This document shows, one piece after another, positions 24,695 to 33,593 of a DNA stretch of 64,000 nucleotides. The translations under genes were made by a program, and so were the position numbers. Each line of letters starts with the position of its first letter. Position 1 is the first letter of the stretch. The notes under the pieces are model-generated. The model did no database searches. It was not told the DNA's origin and worked only from the letters and a program-made list of their open reading frames with translations. Location of the stretch: assembly GCA_016235445.1 (NCBI GenBank), contig JACRLB010000046.1:1-64000 (forward strand). The letters run 5' to 3'. The DNA comes from Chloroflexota bacterium. GTDB lineage: Bacteria > Chloroflexota > Anaerolineae > Anaerolineales > Villigracilaceae.

Positions 24695-26581
24695 CTAGAC
24701 CACGGATGTCATATCAGGCGGCGGGGTGGCGCGGATGGAGCCTGAGGGGAGAAAATCATTGAGTTGGCGAATCAGGCTGTCGGTCTCGGAGTGAAGCGCG
24801 GATTGAGCAAGCCCCTCGATGGCGCGCGCAAGCGAATCGCCATCCACCTTTTCCTCTTCGACGGCGCGAAAAATTTCAGAGTGTTGGGTAGGCTTGAATT
24901 CCATGCCCTCTTCCCAAAGATCCTCGCGCAGTTTTTCGCCAGGGCGAATACCCGTGAACGTGATCTCAATATCACGGTGCGGCTCCAAACCAGAAAGCTT
25001 GATGAGGTCTTCGGCAAGATCGAGGATGCGAACCTGCTGACCCATGTTGAGCATGAACACCTCGCCGCCCCCGCCCATCGACGCGGCTTGCAAAACAAGA
25101 TGCACAGCTTCGGGGATGGTCATAAAATAACGATACATTTCAGGATGCGTGATGGTCACTGGCCCGCCGCGCGCAATTTGATTTTTGAATTTCGGAACCA
25201 CACTGCCGCGACTGCCAAGCACATTTCCAAAACGAACCACGGAATACGCGCGCTTCGTGCGCTGTGCGGTATCGAGGACGATCATCTCGGCGAGACGTTT
25301 CGTTGCGCCCATGATGCTGACGGGGCGAACGGCTTTATCTGTGGAGATAAGAACGAGTCTTTCCACCCCGTACCTGTTCGCTGTTGCTACAACATTTCTC
25401 GTACCGAGGACATTGTTCGTGATCGCCTCTTCGACATTCGCTTCCATCAATGGAACATGCTTGTGCGCCGCCGCATGAAAGACCACCTGCGGCTGATGCA
25501 GTTTGAACATCTCTTCGATGCGGCCCACATCGCGCACATCGGCAATGACGGGGTGAATGGAAAGGGACGGGAAATCTTCGTTGAGTTCGAGCAGTGATTC
25601 AAAGATGCTGTTCTCGCCGTGACCAAGCAAAATTAATTCAGCAGGAGACCAACGCGCCACCTGACGGCAGATCTCGCGTCCGATGGAACCGCCCGCGCCT
25701 GTGACCATGATGCGCTTGCCGCTGAGGATCGAACCAACCAAATGATCGTCAATCGTGACAGGTTCGCGGCGCAGTAAGTCGGTAATATCCACTTCTCGCA
25801 AACGGTTGACGCTGACCTTGCCGCCGATCAATTCATACATCCCAGGCATGGTGCGGGACGAAATCCCTTTTTTGCGGCAGGCGTCATTGACGAGGCGAAT
25901 GATACTGCCAGGTGCGGATGGGATGGCGATGATGACTTCGTCTACGCGCTGGTTATCGAGAATATCTGCAATCTTGTTTACCCTGCCAATGACAGAGACC
26001 CCGTAAATTTGATGATTCTGCTTGGCGGGGTCATCATCGAGAAAGCCAACGGGGACGAGATTCAACTGGGACGATTTTTGCAATTCACGCACGACGAGCG
26101 CACCCGCGTCCCCTGCCCCGATGATGAGGGCGCGTTTTGTTTCGCGCAGCGCTTCGCGGGAACTTGTATTTTGCTCCGCGAGAATCCGCAAGGCAAAACG
26201 CGAGCCGCCGATGAGAACGAGAGAGAGCAACCAGTCAATGCCGAGCGCAGAGCGGGGCATACCGGGTTGGAGCAGTTTGAAATTGATAAGCAGGAGCATG
26301 ACGCCCGAAGTCAACACCGTGGCAGTGGTCACAGCCACGGTAATCAGGCGAAGTTCGCTCGTGCTGGCATACACCCACAAGCGGCGATATAAGCCAAAGG
26401 AATAATAAACGGGGATTTTTACAAGCAGTGCCACCGCGCACATCATCAACGCGGCGGGGAAATAGAACGGCAATTCGCTGACGTCCAACCGCAAAGCAAA
26501 ACTGCCCAGCACCGAAACGATGATGAGGGCAATATCGCCAATTAAGACAAAGCGGTTACGAACGTGAGGGCGGGAGGACAT
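24695..26581 (-). CDS. FlaA1/CapD-like nucleoside-diphosphate-sugar dehydratase
   Basis: The 628-residue protein has four N-terminal membrane segments (starting RFVLIGDIALIIVSVLGSFA), a first nucleotide-binding domain (GAGDAGALVVREL) and a C-terminal SDR domain (VTGAGGSIGREICRQ, with ISTDKAV and GATKRLAE around the active site). This is the architecture of membrane UDP-GlcNAc 4,6-dehydratases/epimerases that start modified-sugar synthesis. A longer frame to 26659 begins in heptamer repeats (encoding INYQLLF) and is unlikely; ATG 26581 begins the first membrane segment region. It is between the epimerase and the FemA/B-like genes in one minus-strand run. Confidence 0.9.
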   Translation of the reverse strand: MSSRPHVRNRFVLIGDIALIIVSVLGSFALRLDVSELPFYFPAALMMCAVALLVKIPVYYSFGLYRRLWVYASTSELRLITVAVTTATVLTSGVMLLLINFKLLQPGMPRSALGIDWLLSLVLIGGSRFALRILAEQNTSSREALRETKRALIIGAGDAGALVVRELQKSSQLNLVPVGFLDDDPAKQNHQIYGVSVIGRVNKIADILDNQRVDEVIIAIPSAPGSIIRLVNDACRKKGISSRTMPGMYELIGGKVSVNRLREVDITDLLRREPVTIDDHLVGSILSGKRIMVTGAGGSIGREICRQVARWSPAELILLGHGENSIFESLLELNEDFPSLSIHPVIADVRDVGRIEEMFKLHQPQVVFHAAAHKHVPLMEANVEEAITNNVLGTRNVVATANRYGVERLVLISTDKAVRPVSIMGATKRLAEMIVLDTAQRTKRAYSVVRFGNVLGSRGSVVPKFKNQIARGGPVTITHPEMYRYFMTIPEAVHLVLQAASMGGGGEVFMLNMGQQVRILDLAEDLIKLSGLEPHRDIEITFTGIRPGEKLREDLWEEGMEFKPTQHSEIFRAVEEEKVDGDSLARAIEGLAQSALHSETDSLIRQLNDFLPSGSIRATPPPDMTSVV

Positions 26582-26668
26582 TTGAAATTCAGAATGCAGA
26601 ATAATGAGGAAGGCAGAATTGGTAAATAGTAATTGGTAATTGATTATATAAATTACCAATTACTATTT
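26582..26668. repeat. Mixed heptamer repeats upstream of the dehydratase
   Basis: GCAGAAT-type units (about 26589-26612) are followed by TAATTGG-type arms (about 26620-26661) in inverted arrangement. The epimerase stop codon falls at the edge of this repeat. Confidence 0.75.
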
Positions 26669-27590
26669 ACGGATTTCTCATTGACTCCACGGCTTCCTTC
26701 AACCCTTGCGCCAATGTGACCTGAGGCTTGAAGCCGAGGGATTCCACGATCTTCTTCGGTGTGCCGATGGAGCGGTAGATGTCGCCTGCACGCGGTTCGG
26801 CGTGGATATGTTTGGGAGCGTTCGGGAATATCTGGTAGAGGATGTCGAGCAGGTCGAGCAGACGAGTCTCGACACCTGTGCAGACGTTGAAGATTTTGCC
26901 GGGCGCGGCAGGGTGTTCAGATGCGAGCAGGTTGGCTTGCACCACGTCACGGACGTTGACGAGGTCACGGGTCTGGCCGCCATCACCGTAGATGGTGATG
27001 GGTTTGTTGTCCAACATGCGGCGGATGAAGATCGGCACGGCGGCGGCGTACATGGAATCAGGCCGCTGGCGCGGGCCGTAGACGTTGAAGTAGCGCAAGG
27101 CGGCAACTTCTAAACCAAATTGCTGGGTGAATAATTCCGCGTACATTTCATCCACGCGTTTGGAGGTGGCGTACGGCGACAACTGACGAAGCGGAGTCTC
27201 TTCCGAAAGCGGGTAGGCTTCCGAATCTCCGTACACTGCGGCGCTGGAGGCAACCACCACCCGTTTGACGCCTGCCTTGCGGGCGGCTTCAAACAAAATG
27301 GATGTGCCCGTCACGTTGACATCAAGACATTCAAGCGGCTTTTCCATTGATTCGGGAACCGAGACAAAAGCCGCTTCGTGGAAGATGATGTCCATGCCTT
27401 TGACGGCATCCGCGACTTTGGAGGAATCGCGCAGGTCGCCTTCGAGAAGGTCAACATCCAGGCCCTTCAAATTCTCGCGCTTGCCCGAGGAGAAATTGTC
27501 CAGGATGCGAACAGTGTGACCAATTTCGAGTAAAGTGCGTGAGATATGCGAGCCGATAAAGCCTGCGCCGCCAGTGACTAGATATTTCAT
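26667..27590 (-). CDS. NAD-dependent nucleotide-sugar epimerase/dehydratase
   Basis: The 307-residue extended SDR has the NAD-binding GGAGFIGSHI at residues 7-16, SSAAVYGD and the active-site YATSK. It most resembles UDP-glucose/UDP-N-acetylglucosamine 4-epimerases (LRYFNVYGPRQRPDS). It would supply an epimerised nucleotide sugar for the envelope polysaccharide made by neighbouring genes. It sits 3 nt downstream of the sugar transferase gene. Confidence 0.9.
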   Translation of the reverse strand: MKYLVTGGAGFIGSHISRTLLEIGHTVRILDNFSSGKRENLKGLDVDLLEGDLRDSSKVADAVKGMDIIFHEAAFVSVPESMEKPLECLDVNVTGTSILFEAARKAGVKRVVVASSAAVYGDSEAYPLSEETPLRQLSPYATSKRVDEMYAELFTQQFGLEVAALRYFNVYGPRQRPDSMYAAAVPIFIRRMLDNKPITIYGDGGQTRDLVNVRDVVQANLLASEHPAAPGKIFNVCTGVETRLLDLLDILYQIFPNAPKHIHAEPRAGDIYRSIGTPKKIVESLGFKPQVTLAQGLKEAVESMRNP

Positions 27591-27593
27591 AAT

Positions 27594-29036
27594 TTATCTC
27601 CCAGTTCTTCTTAAGACAGTTCCAATCGTCCTCAGCACAATGCTGAAGTCCATGCCTAGGGTGCGATGTTTGATGTAATACAGATCGTATTCGAGTTTAA
27701 CAACGGTTTCCCTGATTGTGGCAACATAACCATAATTGATTTGCGCCCAGCCTGTGAGGCCGGGCTTCACCAACAGCCTTGCGCGGTAAAAGGGAATCTG
27801 CTTCTGGTATTCGGCCACCAGTTCAGAGCGTTCGGCGCGCGGCCCAACGAGGCTTATTTCACCCTGCAACACGCTCAGGAATTGGGGCATTTCATCCAAA
27901 CGGGATCTGCGCAGGAAGTTGCCAACTTTCGTCACTCGCGGATCATTTTCCACGGCGGCTTTGGCTTCTCCGTCCGCTTCCGCATCCTGCTGCATGGTGC
28001 GGAATTTATAAATCCTGAAAACACTGCCGCCCTTGCCAAGCCTGGTCTGGGAATAAAAAATCGGAAAGCCGCTTTCCAACAGAATCGCAATGGATATGAA
28101 TGGAAAGATCAGGATGAAAATGAAAGTTCCAATAAAACCGCCCAGAATATCCAAGAGGCGTTTGAACAACTCATACGTGCCGCTGACGCGCACCTGATCC
28201 ACAAAAGAGCGGATGACCCAATCTGATTCAAGGTGTTCGATGGGCACGCGCTGGGTCAACTCTTCGTACATGATCGGCATCCGCGAGACTTCCACGCCGC
28301 GTTCCTGGGTATCCAAAATAGTTTGGAAGGTCTCCCCTTTGATCTCGCCATTGATGGCAACCACAATATCTGAAACACGATAATCCTCCACAATGTCGAG
28401 GAGGTGTTCGCTTGTGCCGAGTACGGCGAAACCAAAATAAGACTTGTTCTTTTTTCTTAGATCATCATCTATGAAGCCGAGCAGAATAAACGGCGGCGGG
28501 CTGAGCTTGCGGTAAATATCAGCAAGGGAGTGGCCGGCCTTGCCCGCGCCCACGATCAGCACACGGCGCATCAACCCTGATGAGGTGTAGAGCCTGATAA
28601 AGATGGCGCGCCAGCCCAACGTTAAGAAGGAAGCGATGACGAGGAACGCGCCCACTGCAATTCGCGGGAGCGAGTTCGGGTCGAGATTAATCGTGAAGAG
28701 CAGGGAATAAACCAGCAAACCAACGATGGGAGCCACCGCAATGCCGCGCAGGGTTTTACGCCAATTGCCCGCGGAATGAGGGTCGTACGACTCCACCATC
28801 AGCAACAACCAGACGAGCGGCAGAAGATAAAACCAAAAAGGGACTTCGATTGTGATCAGGCGCTCGGCCCTGCCAGGGGGCAAACCGCTTTCGATTAATT
28901 TATACAGGGTGTATTGATACCAAAAATAAATAGCGCCAACCATGGCGCTGACAGACGCGATAAAATCCCCCACCAGTAAAATAGCGCGCTGTTCGCTGGG
29001 TCTTAATCGTAACGAAGGTCTATAAATATCAGCCAT
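27594..29036 (-). CDS. Polyprenyl glycosylphosphotransferase (WcaJ-like)
   Basis: The 480-residue product has about four N-terminal membrane segments, a Rossmann-like CoA-binding-type domain (VLIVGAGKAGHSLADIY), a membrane hairpin (LGGFIGTFIFILIFPFISI) and the catalytic bacterial-sugar-transferase domain (FYSQTRLGKGGSVFRIYKFR, then KPGLTGWAQINYGY). It transfers a sugar-1-phosphate to undecaprenyl phosphate, the first step of a repeat unit. It overlaps the glycosyltransferase gene by 8 bp. Confidence 0.94.
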   Translation of the reverse strand: MADIYRPSLRLRPSEQRAILLVGDFIASVSAMVGAIYFWYQYTLYKLIESGLPPGRAERLITIEVPFWFYLLPLVWLLLMVESYDPHSAGNWRKTLRGIAVAPIVGLLVYSLLFTINLDPNSLPRIAVGAFLVIASFLTLGWRAIFIRLYTSSGLMRRVLIVGAGKAGHSLADIYRKLSPPPFILLGFIDDDLRKKNKSYFGFAVLGTSEHLLDIVEDYRVSDIVVAINGEIKGETFQTILDTQERGVEVSRMPIMYEELTQRVPIEHLESDWVIRSFVDQVRVSGTYELFKRLLDILGGFIGTFIFILIFPFISIAILLESGFPIFYSQTRLGKGGSVFRIYKFRTMQQDAEADGEAKAAVENDPRVTKVGNFLRRSRLDEMPQFLSVLQGEISLVGPRAERSELVAEYQKQIPFYRARLLVKPGLTGWAQINYGYVATIRETVVKLEYDLYYIKHRTLGMDFSIVLRTIGTVLRRTGR

Positions 29037-30066
29037 TTTTTTTGAACAAATTTAAAACGCCGCTCCATAAAAAACCCGCGCCCCATGCAGTGTGCATGGT
29101 TGAGATCGCGAGCGGCAGTCCCCACAGCAAAAACCCTTTCCTTTTATTGAATGCCAGTCTTGAACCAGCCAGCCCCAGAACCGAAAAATAAATAAATACC
29201 TGCGCCGCAAGTAAATACCGCGCAGATGCCGCCCACAAGGATAACACAATCAGGATAAGGAGGCTGGATACAAACGCGGGCGGCAACGCCTGCCGCCAGC
29301 GCAAGGTGTGCGGATACCGCTTGAGCATTCGAAACTTCCAATATCCGTAACGCCAATACTGCTCTGCCAATTTAGCGAGCGTACTGCGTGAAAAATAAAC
29401 GGAGCGTATCGAAGGGTCAAGCCAGACCACGCCGCCCGATTCACGCACGCGGGTGTTGAACTCGTAATCTTCATTTGAAAGCAGGGTTTCATCGAACATG
29501 CCGATCTTTTCGATCAACCCGCGGCGAAAGGAACCGAACGGCACGGTATCCACCGCACCCGCTTTTGCGTCGAGACGATACATCGCATCGCCCACGCCCA
29601 ACGGATGCGCCGCCGCAAACGAAATCGACTCAGCCATCCACGTCTCTGCGCCCGCGCGGATCTCCCACACACCGCCCACATTTCCTCCCCTGCCCGATTG
29701 ATGCGCCGCAACACAGCGCTCCACATATTCGGGGATGGGCATCGAATGCGCATCCAAGCGGACAATGATCTCGCCTCTCGACTCACGAATGGCCTGATTC
29801 AGTCCCGAAGGAATCGTCCTAGCTGGATTAGTCACCACGCGCACCGCCAAATCTGCGCGCTCCTTTTGAAAATCAGCGATCACATCCCGCGTCCTGTCTG
29901 TGGACATGCCGTCCGAGACGATCAACTCCATCTGCCCACGCGGATAAGTCTGCGCAAAAACCGCATCCAGCAAATGGCGGATGGTGGCTTCCTCGTTATA
30001 GCAGGGAACGATGATGGAGACAAAGGGTGGCATGGTTTCTTTAAATCGTTTCGGTCCATTCAACAA
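29029..30066 (-). CDS. Glycosyltransferase family 2 with membrane C-terminus
   Basis: The product (345 residues from ATG 30066, or 334 from ATG 30033) has the GT-A signature VSIIVPCYNEEATI, a second acidic motif in IIVRLDAHS and an ED motif in SNEDYEF. The C-terminal 90 residues have hydrophobic segments (FVSSLLILIVLSLWA), typical of ExoA-like succinoglycan glucosyltransferases. It would extend the lipid-linked sugar. The start is uncertain: neither ATG has a strong ribosome site, and ATG 30033 sits directly before the first strand. A TACGTAAT palindromic repeat (30068-30097) precedes it. Confidence 0.9.
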   Translation of the reverse strand: MLNGPKRFKETMPPFVSIIVPCYNEEATIRHLLDAVFAQTYPRGQMELIVSDGMSTDRTRDVIADFQKERADLAVRVVTNPARTIPSGLNQAIRESRGEIIVRLDAHSMPIPEYVERCVAAHQSGRGGNVGGVWEIRAGAETWMAESISFAAAHPLGVGDAMYRLDAKAGAVDTVPFGSFRRGLIEKIGMFDETLLSNEDYEFNTRVRESGGVVWLDPSIRSVYFSRSTLAKLAEQYWRYGYWKFRMLKRYPHTLRWRQALPPAFVSSLLILIVLSLWAASARYLLAAQVFIYFSVLGLAGSRLAFNKRKGFLLWGLPLAISTMHTAWGAGFLWSGVLNLFKKNG

Positions 30067-30067
30067 A

Positions 30068-30097
30068 TTACGTAATACGCATCACGTATTACGTAAT
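30068..30097. repeat. ATTACGTAATACGC-type palindrome
   Basis: ATTACGTAATACG and CGTATTACGTAAT are inverted arms around CATCA. It separates the histidine kinase stop codon from the glycosyltransferase start. Confidence 0.75.
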
Positions 30098-30098
30098 T

Positions 30099-31493
30099 TT
30101 ACTTCGGCAATCTGGCTTTCATCAGCGGCAGGAAAACATCGAAGGACGAACCCTCTCCCTGCCTGCTGTGGACGCTAATTCTACCACCATGAGCCATCAC
30201 AATCTCATGCGCAATCGCCAGCCCCAGCCCCGCGCCATGCTGTTCGCCGCCCCTGCGGGCAGGGTCTGCCTGATAAAACCTCCCAAAGATATGCGCCTGC
30301 GCCTGCTCTGAAATGCCAGCCCCTGTATCCGTAACCGAAATGCGCATCGTGTTTTTTTCAACCGCCGCCCACAAAGAGATCAACCCGCCGCGCGGAGTGA
30401 ACTTGAGCGCGTTGTCCACCAGGTTTGTAAAAACCTGCGCCATGCGGTCGCCATCCGCTGTGATGGGCGGCAAATTGGCTGAAACATTCACTTCGATATT
30501 CACGCCCGCCCTCTGCAACTGCGGCGTAAATTTTTCAGCAACCGCATTCAACACAGCCAGCATATTGACACGGCTCATTGTAATATCTGCCGTGCCTGCA
30601 TCGAGCCGCGCCAGGTCGAGCAAATCCAACACCATGCGGTGCATTCGCGCAGACTCAGTGTAGATCACCTGCGCGGCCTGCTCGCGCGATTCGCTCGTGT
30701 CTGCCGTGCCATCCAGGATCGCCTGCGCGAATCCCTGAATGGAGGTAAGCGGCGTCTTCAATTCATGCGAGACGTTTGCCACGAACTCGCGCTGTGATTT
30801 TTGACTCGCGTGCATCCGCGTGATCATGGCGTTAAACGCCCGCGTCAATTCCTGGACCTCGTGCGGGCCGCCGGTTTCTACAGCTTTGATCTCATCTGAC
30901 GGAAAGGCGCGAGTCACAGCCACAATCTTTTGCAGTGGGTCTGCAATCCAGCGCGCGAAAAAGAAAGCCACCACCAGCGAAAGCAGTAACGCGATCAGTC
31001 CGCCTTGCAGGATGATGGGCAAAAACTCATCATTAAATACATTCAAAATGGAAATGCGCGGGCGCGGGGACGCCACCATTAAAATGCTTCCATCAGAAAG
31101 TTCCTCGATTGAATATAACCAGTTTGCCCCGTTCTCATCGCGGGCAAGGGGCGTTGTGCGCCGATTCAATGTTCTTTGTTTTGGGAATGGAAGCGGAACT
31201 TCCCTGTCAGCGTAGGTATCCAGAATCAGTTGTTTATCCTGGGAGAACAATAAAACCCGCACCTTGAAAGTGCGCGAAGCTTTCTCTGCGGATACCGAAA
31301 CAGGCTGGGATTGCGGCACATTCTCGCGTTCCATCACAACGGCCTGCACCGCCCGCAACCGCTCCAAAGTTTGACGATACAAAATGGGGTTACGGATCAG
31401 GTAAACAAACAAAATCATCGCCACCAGGCTTAATGCCGTGACGATGATGAAGGCGTAGCTTAACCAGAGGCGGGAGCGGAGGGAGGAGAGCAT
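30099..31493 (-). CDS. Sensor histidine kinase
   Basis: The 464-residue membrane kinase has an N-terminal segment (LSYAFIIVTALSLVAMILFVYLI), an extracytoplasmic region, a second membrane segment near residue 165 (GGLIALLLSLVVAFFFARWI), a HAMP region, and HisKA with the phospho-acceptor in VSHELKTPLTSIQG. The N, G1 and G2 boxes are NLVDNALKFT, VTDTGAGIS and GAGLGLAIA. It is encoded after the response regulator and before the envelope genes, so it may control them. The signal is unknown. Confidence 0.95.
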   Translation of the reverse strand: MLSSLRSRLWLSYAFIIVTALSLVAMILFVYLIRNPILYRQTLERLRAVQAVVMERENVPQSQPVSVSAEKASRTFKVRVLLFSQDKQLILDTYADREVPLPFPKQRTLNRRTTPLARDENGANWLYSIEELSDGSILMVASPRPRISILNVFNDEFLPIILQGGLIALLLSLVVAFFFARWIADPLQKIVAVTRAFPSDEIKAVETGGPHEVQELTRAFNAMITRMHASQKSQREFVANVSHELKTPLTSIQGFAQAILDGTADTSESREQAAQVIYTESARMHRMVLDLLDLARLDAGTADITMSRVNMLAVLNAVAEKFTPQLQRAGVNIEVNVSANLPPITADGDRMAQVFTNLVDNALKFTPRGGLISLWAAVEKNTMRISVTDTGAGISEQAQAHIFGRFYQADPARRGGEQHGAGLGLAIAHEIVMAHGGRISVHSRQGEGSSFDVFLPLMKARLPK

Positions 31494-31527
31494 GGGAAAG
31501 GTAAACAGGAAAACAAATAGACACGTA

Positions 31528-32208
31528 TTACATGACTAATTTATATCCAACCCCGGTAACTGTTTCAATTTTCACACTCCCGCCCTCCATCTTTTTGCGG
31601 AGGTGGGCAATGTGGACATCCACAGTGCGGGTCTGGCCGTAGTAATCGAATCCCCAGGCAAGCTGGAGCAATTGCTCGCGGGTGAACACACGGCCGGGTT
31701 GCTCTGCCAGGGTGAGTAAAAGGTCAAATTCCTGGGTACGCAGGTCGAGGGTCCGCGAAGCGAGGCGAACTTCCCGTGTGACGGGGTCAATCGTCAAGTC
31801 ACCGCGGTGGACGGTTTTGCCATCCGCCTGTTTTTTGTTATCGCCCCTGCGTAAAATGGCTTTGACGCGCGCGATCAATTCACGCGGATTGAACGGCTTG
31901 GTGAGGTAATCGTCCGCGCCGAGTTCGAGGCCGAGGATTTTGTCGATGTCCTCATCCCGCGCGGTCAGCATGATGATCGGGGTCTGGTCTCCGCTGGCGC
32001 GCAATTTTCGACAGACTTCAAAACCATCCAGTTTGGGGAGCATCACATCCAGCACGATCAAGGCAGGCCTCTGCTTTGCCACCGCCTCCAGCGCGGATTC
32101 GCCGTCTGAAATTTCCTGCACGCGAAATCCCTCACGCTCGAAATACATGCGCGCAAGCTGGATGATGGATGGTTCGTCGTCAACCAGCAGGATCAATTCA
32201 GAGGACAT
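31528..32208 (-). CDS. OmpR/PhoB-family response regulator
   Basis: The 226-residue protein has a receiver domain with the acidic pair in LLVDDEPS, phospho-acceptor Asp in LIVLDVMLPKLDG, the switch Thr in IMLTARDED and Lys in LTKPF, then a winged-helix DNA-binding domain (RTVDVHIAHLRKKME). It pairs with the adjacent kinase. It starts 3 nt after the RidA gene stop. The targets cannot be told from the sequence, but the genes downstream are for envelope polysaccharide. Confidence 0.95.
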   Translation of the reverse strand: MSSELILLVDDEPSIIQLARMYFEREGFRVQEISDGESALEAVAKQRPALIVLDVMLPKLDGFEVCRKLRASGDQTPIIMLTARDEDIDKILGLELGADDYLTKPFNPRELIARVKAILRRGDNKKQADGKTVHRGDLTIDPVTREVRLASRTLDLRTQEFDLLLTLAEQPGRVFTREQLLQLAWGFDYYGQTRTVDVHIAHLRKKMEGGSVKIETVTGVGYKLVM

Positions 32209-32211
32209 GGT

Positions 32212-32595
32212 TTAGGCAATTAATGCAACCGCTTCAATTTCAACCAGCCCGCCTTTGGGTAAACCCGCAACCGCAATGGTACTGCGCGCGGGCGGGTTGG
32301 CGCCAAAAAATTCAGCGTAGATCGTGTTCATCTTTGCAAAGTCGTTCATGTCTTTCAAAAAGACAGTGGTCTTCATAACATGCTCCAAACTGGAGCCTGC
32401 CGCTTCCAACACACTGCGGAGGTTGGTAAGTACCTGGCGGGTTTGCCCTTCGATGCCGCCTTCAACCAATTCCATTGTGGCGGGGTCGAGGCCAACTTGC
32501 CCGGCAGTGTAAACCAGCGCGTCTGTGCGAATGGCCTGGGAATAGGGACCAATTGCTTTTGGAGCGTTGTCGGTTTGGATGATTTCCTTTTTCAT
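32212..32595 (-). CDS. ridA: RidA family enamine/imine deaminase
   Basis: The 127-residue protein has IGPYSQAI near the N-terminus, AGQVGLDP and PPARSTIAV, in which the arginine binds the substrate carboxylate. RidA removes reactive 2-aminoacrylate made by PLP enzymes; the D-cysteine desulfhydrase-like gene in this window is one possible source. It is the first gene of the run that continues with the two-component system. Confidence 0.93.
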   Translation of the reverse strand: MKKEIIQTDNAPKAIGPYSQAIRTDALVYTAGQVGLDPATMELVEGGIEGQTRQVLTNLRSVLEAAGSSLEHVMKTTVFLKDMNDFAKMNTIYAEFFGANPPARSTIAVAGLPKGGLVEIEAVALIA

Positions 32596-32828
32596 GATTA
32601 CCTCATTTTGATGATTGAACTTCGAGCATTAATAACTCACCTTACGCAGTTTCTCTCCCTCATCCCCCGCCCTTCCCCCGAAGGGGAAGGGAGTCTCCTC
32701 TCCCTTCGGGAGAGGGTAGGGTGAGGGCGCGTAAGGTAAATTAATAATTTGAAACGAGACGACTTTTATTTTACCGCTTAATATAAAAAGCCTTCCACAT
32801 CCCAAAGTAACTTCAACAAGAGGCAATC
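32596..32828. other. Intergenic region with family A palindrome
   Basis: Family A copy 2 occupies about 32628-32750, with ends CTCACCTTACGC and GCGTAAGGTAAA and nested hairpins (CTTCCCCCGAAGGGGAAGG; CTCTCCCTTCGGGAGAGG). The ATTAATAA word flanks both sides. The rest is A/T-rich with no gene. Confidence 0.7.
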
Positions 32829-32867
32829 CAACAAGACAGGCGCAATTAAATTGCGCCTGTCTTGTTG
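32829..32867 (-). terminator. Terminator after the secreted helical protein gene
   Basis: CAACAAGACAGGCGCAATT pairs with AATTGCGCCTGTCTTGTTG, a 19-bp perfect stem directly downstream (minus strand) of the gene ending at 32877. Confidence 0.75.
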
Positions 32868-32876
32868 TAGATCAAA

Positions 32877-33419
32877 TTACGAATCGCGGTCTGAATTCGG
32901 CTCGGCAGGTTTGTTGGCTTTACGGAAGGCTTTCCATGCCTCGCGCAGAGCCTTGAACGTGCCACCCATCGCGGACTTGATTTCCTGCATTTTCGTGCGC
33001 ATCTGCTCCACAGTAGACCTGGCCTGTTCGGCGTCTGTCACTTTGCCGTTTGCGTCAAACCCCGCATGGGAGCTGACGATACTGCCGATGCTTTCATAGG
33101 TTGGCTGGGCGGCAATCAATGCGGCTTCGTAGGCATCCAACGCGGCTTGCAGTTCGGTAACATCCTTGCCTTTTTCAGCGGCCTTATCGATGCGTTCCTG
33201 AATTTTGGCAATGTGCGCATCGGTGTCTTCAAACGCCTTGCCAAGACGTTCATACTTATGCAATTGACGCGCCCAAATGCGTTCCAGTTTTTCGCTGGAT
33301 ACATCGCCCGCTATGGGTGGGTTCTCGTCCGCGGCAAATGCGCTGGTAGCTGGGAATGCCGCAAAGACGAGGGCGGCGGCGGATACCGCCAGGATCATTT
33401 TCTTGAACACGTTTTTCAT
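32877..33419 (-). CDS. Secreted helical protein of unknown function
   Basis: The 180-residue protein has a clear signal peptide (KMILAVSAAALVFAAFPATSAFA, then ADENPP). The mature part is almost wholly helical and charged (ERIWARQLHKYERLGKAFED, then AKIQERIDKAAEKGKD), with heptad-like spacing, and ends in a hydrophilic tail. I do not recognise the family. A GGAGG site precedes the ATG. It is monocistronic, with a strong terminator behind it. Confidence 0.75.
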   Translation of the reverse strand: MKNVFKKMILAVSAAALVFAAFPATSAFAADENPPIAGDVSSEKLERIWARQLHKYERLGKAFEDTDAHIAKIQERIDKAAEKGKDVTELQAALDAYEAALIAAQPTYESIGSIVSSHAGFDANGKVTDAEQARSTVEQMRTKMQEIKSAMGGTFKALREAWKAFRKANKPAEPNSDRDS

Positions 33420-33593
33420 TGGAAACCTCCTTCAGGTTATGCTGTGATTTTAGGGGAAGGAAGTTAATGGCATGTGGCGGGGATGTAAAAAGGTTGTAAA
33501 TTCCTCACCCTAACCTTCTCCCGAAAGGAGAGGGGACTGCCCTCCCCATGGGGAGAAGGGTTGGGGAAAGTGCCCGTTAGGGTATGAGGGCAA
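33420..33593. repeat. Family A palindrome copy 3
   Basis: CCTCACCCTAAC (33503) to GTTAGGGTATGAGG (33577-33590), with CTTCTCCCGAAAGGAGAGG and CCCTCCCCATGGGGAG-type stems inside. It lies directly before the stop codon of the CapA-like gene. The left 80 bp hold the promoter region of the secreted helical protein. Confidence 0.75.
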
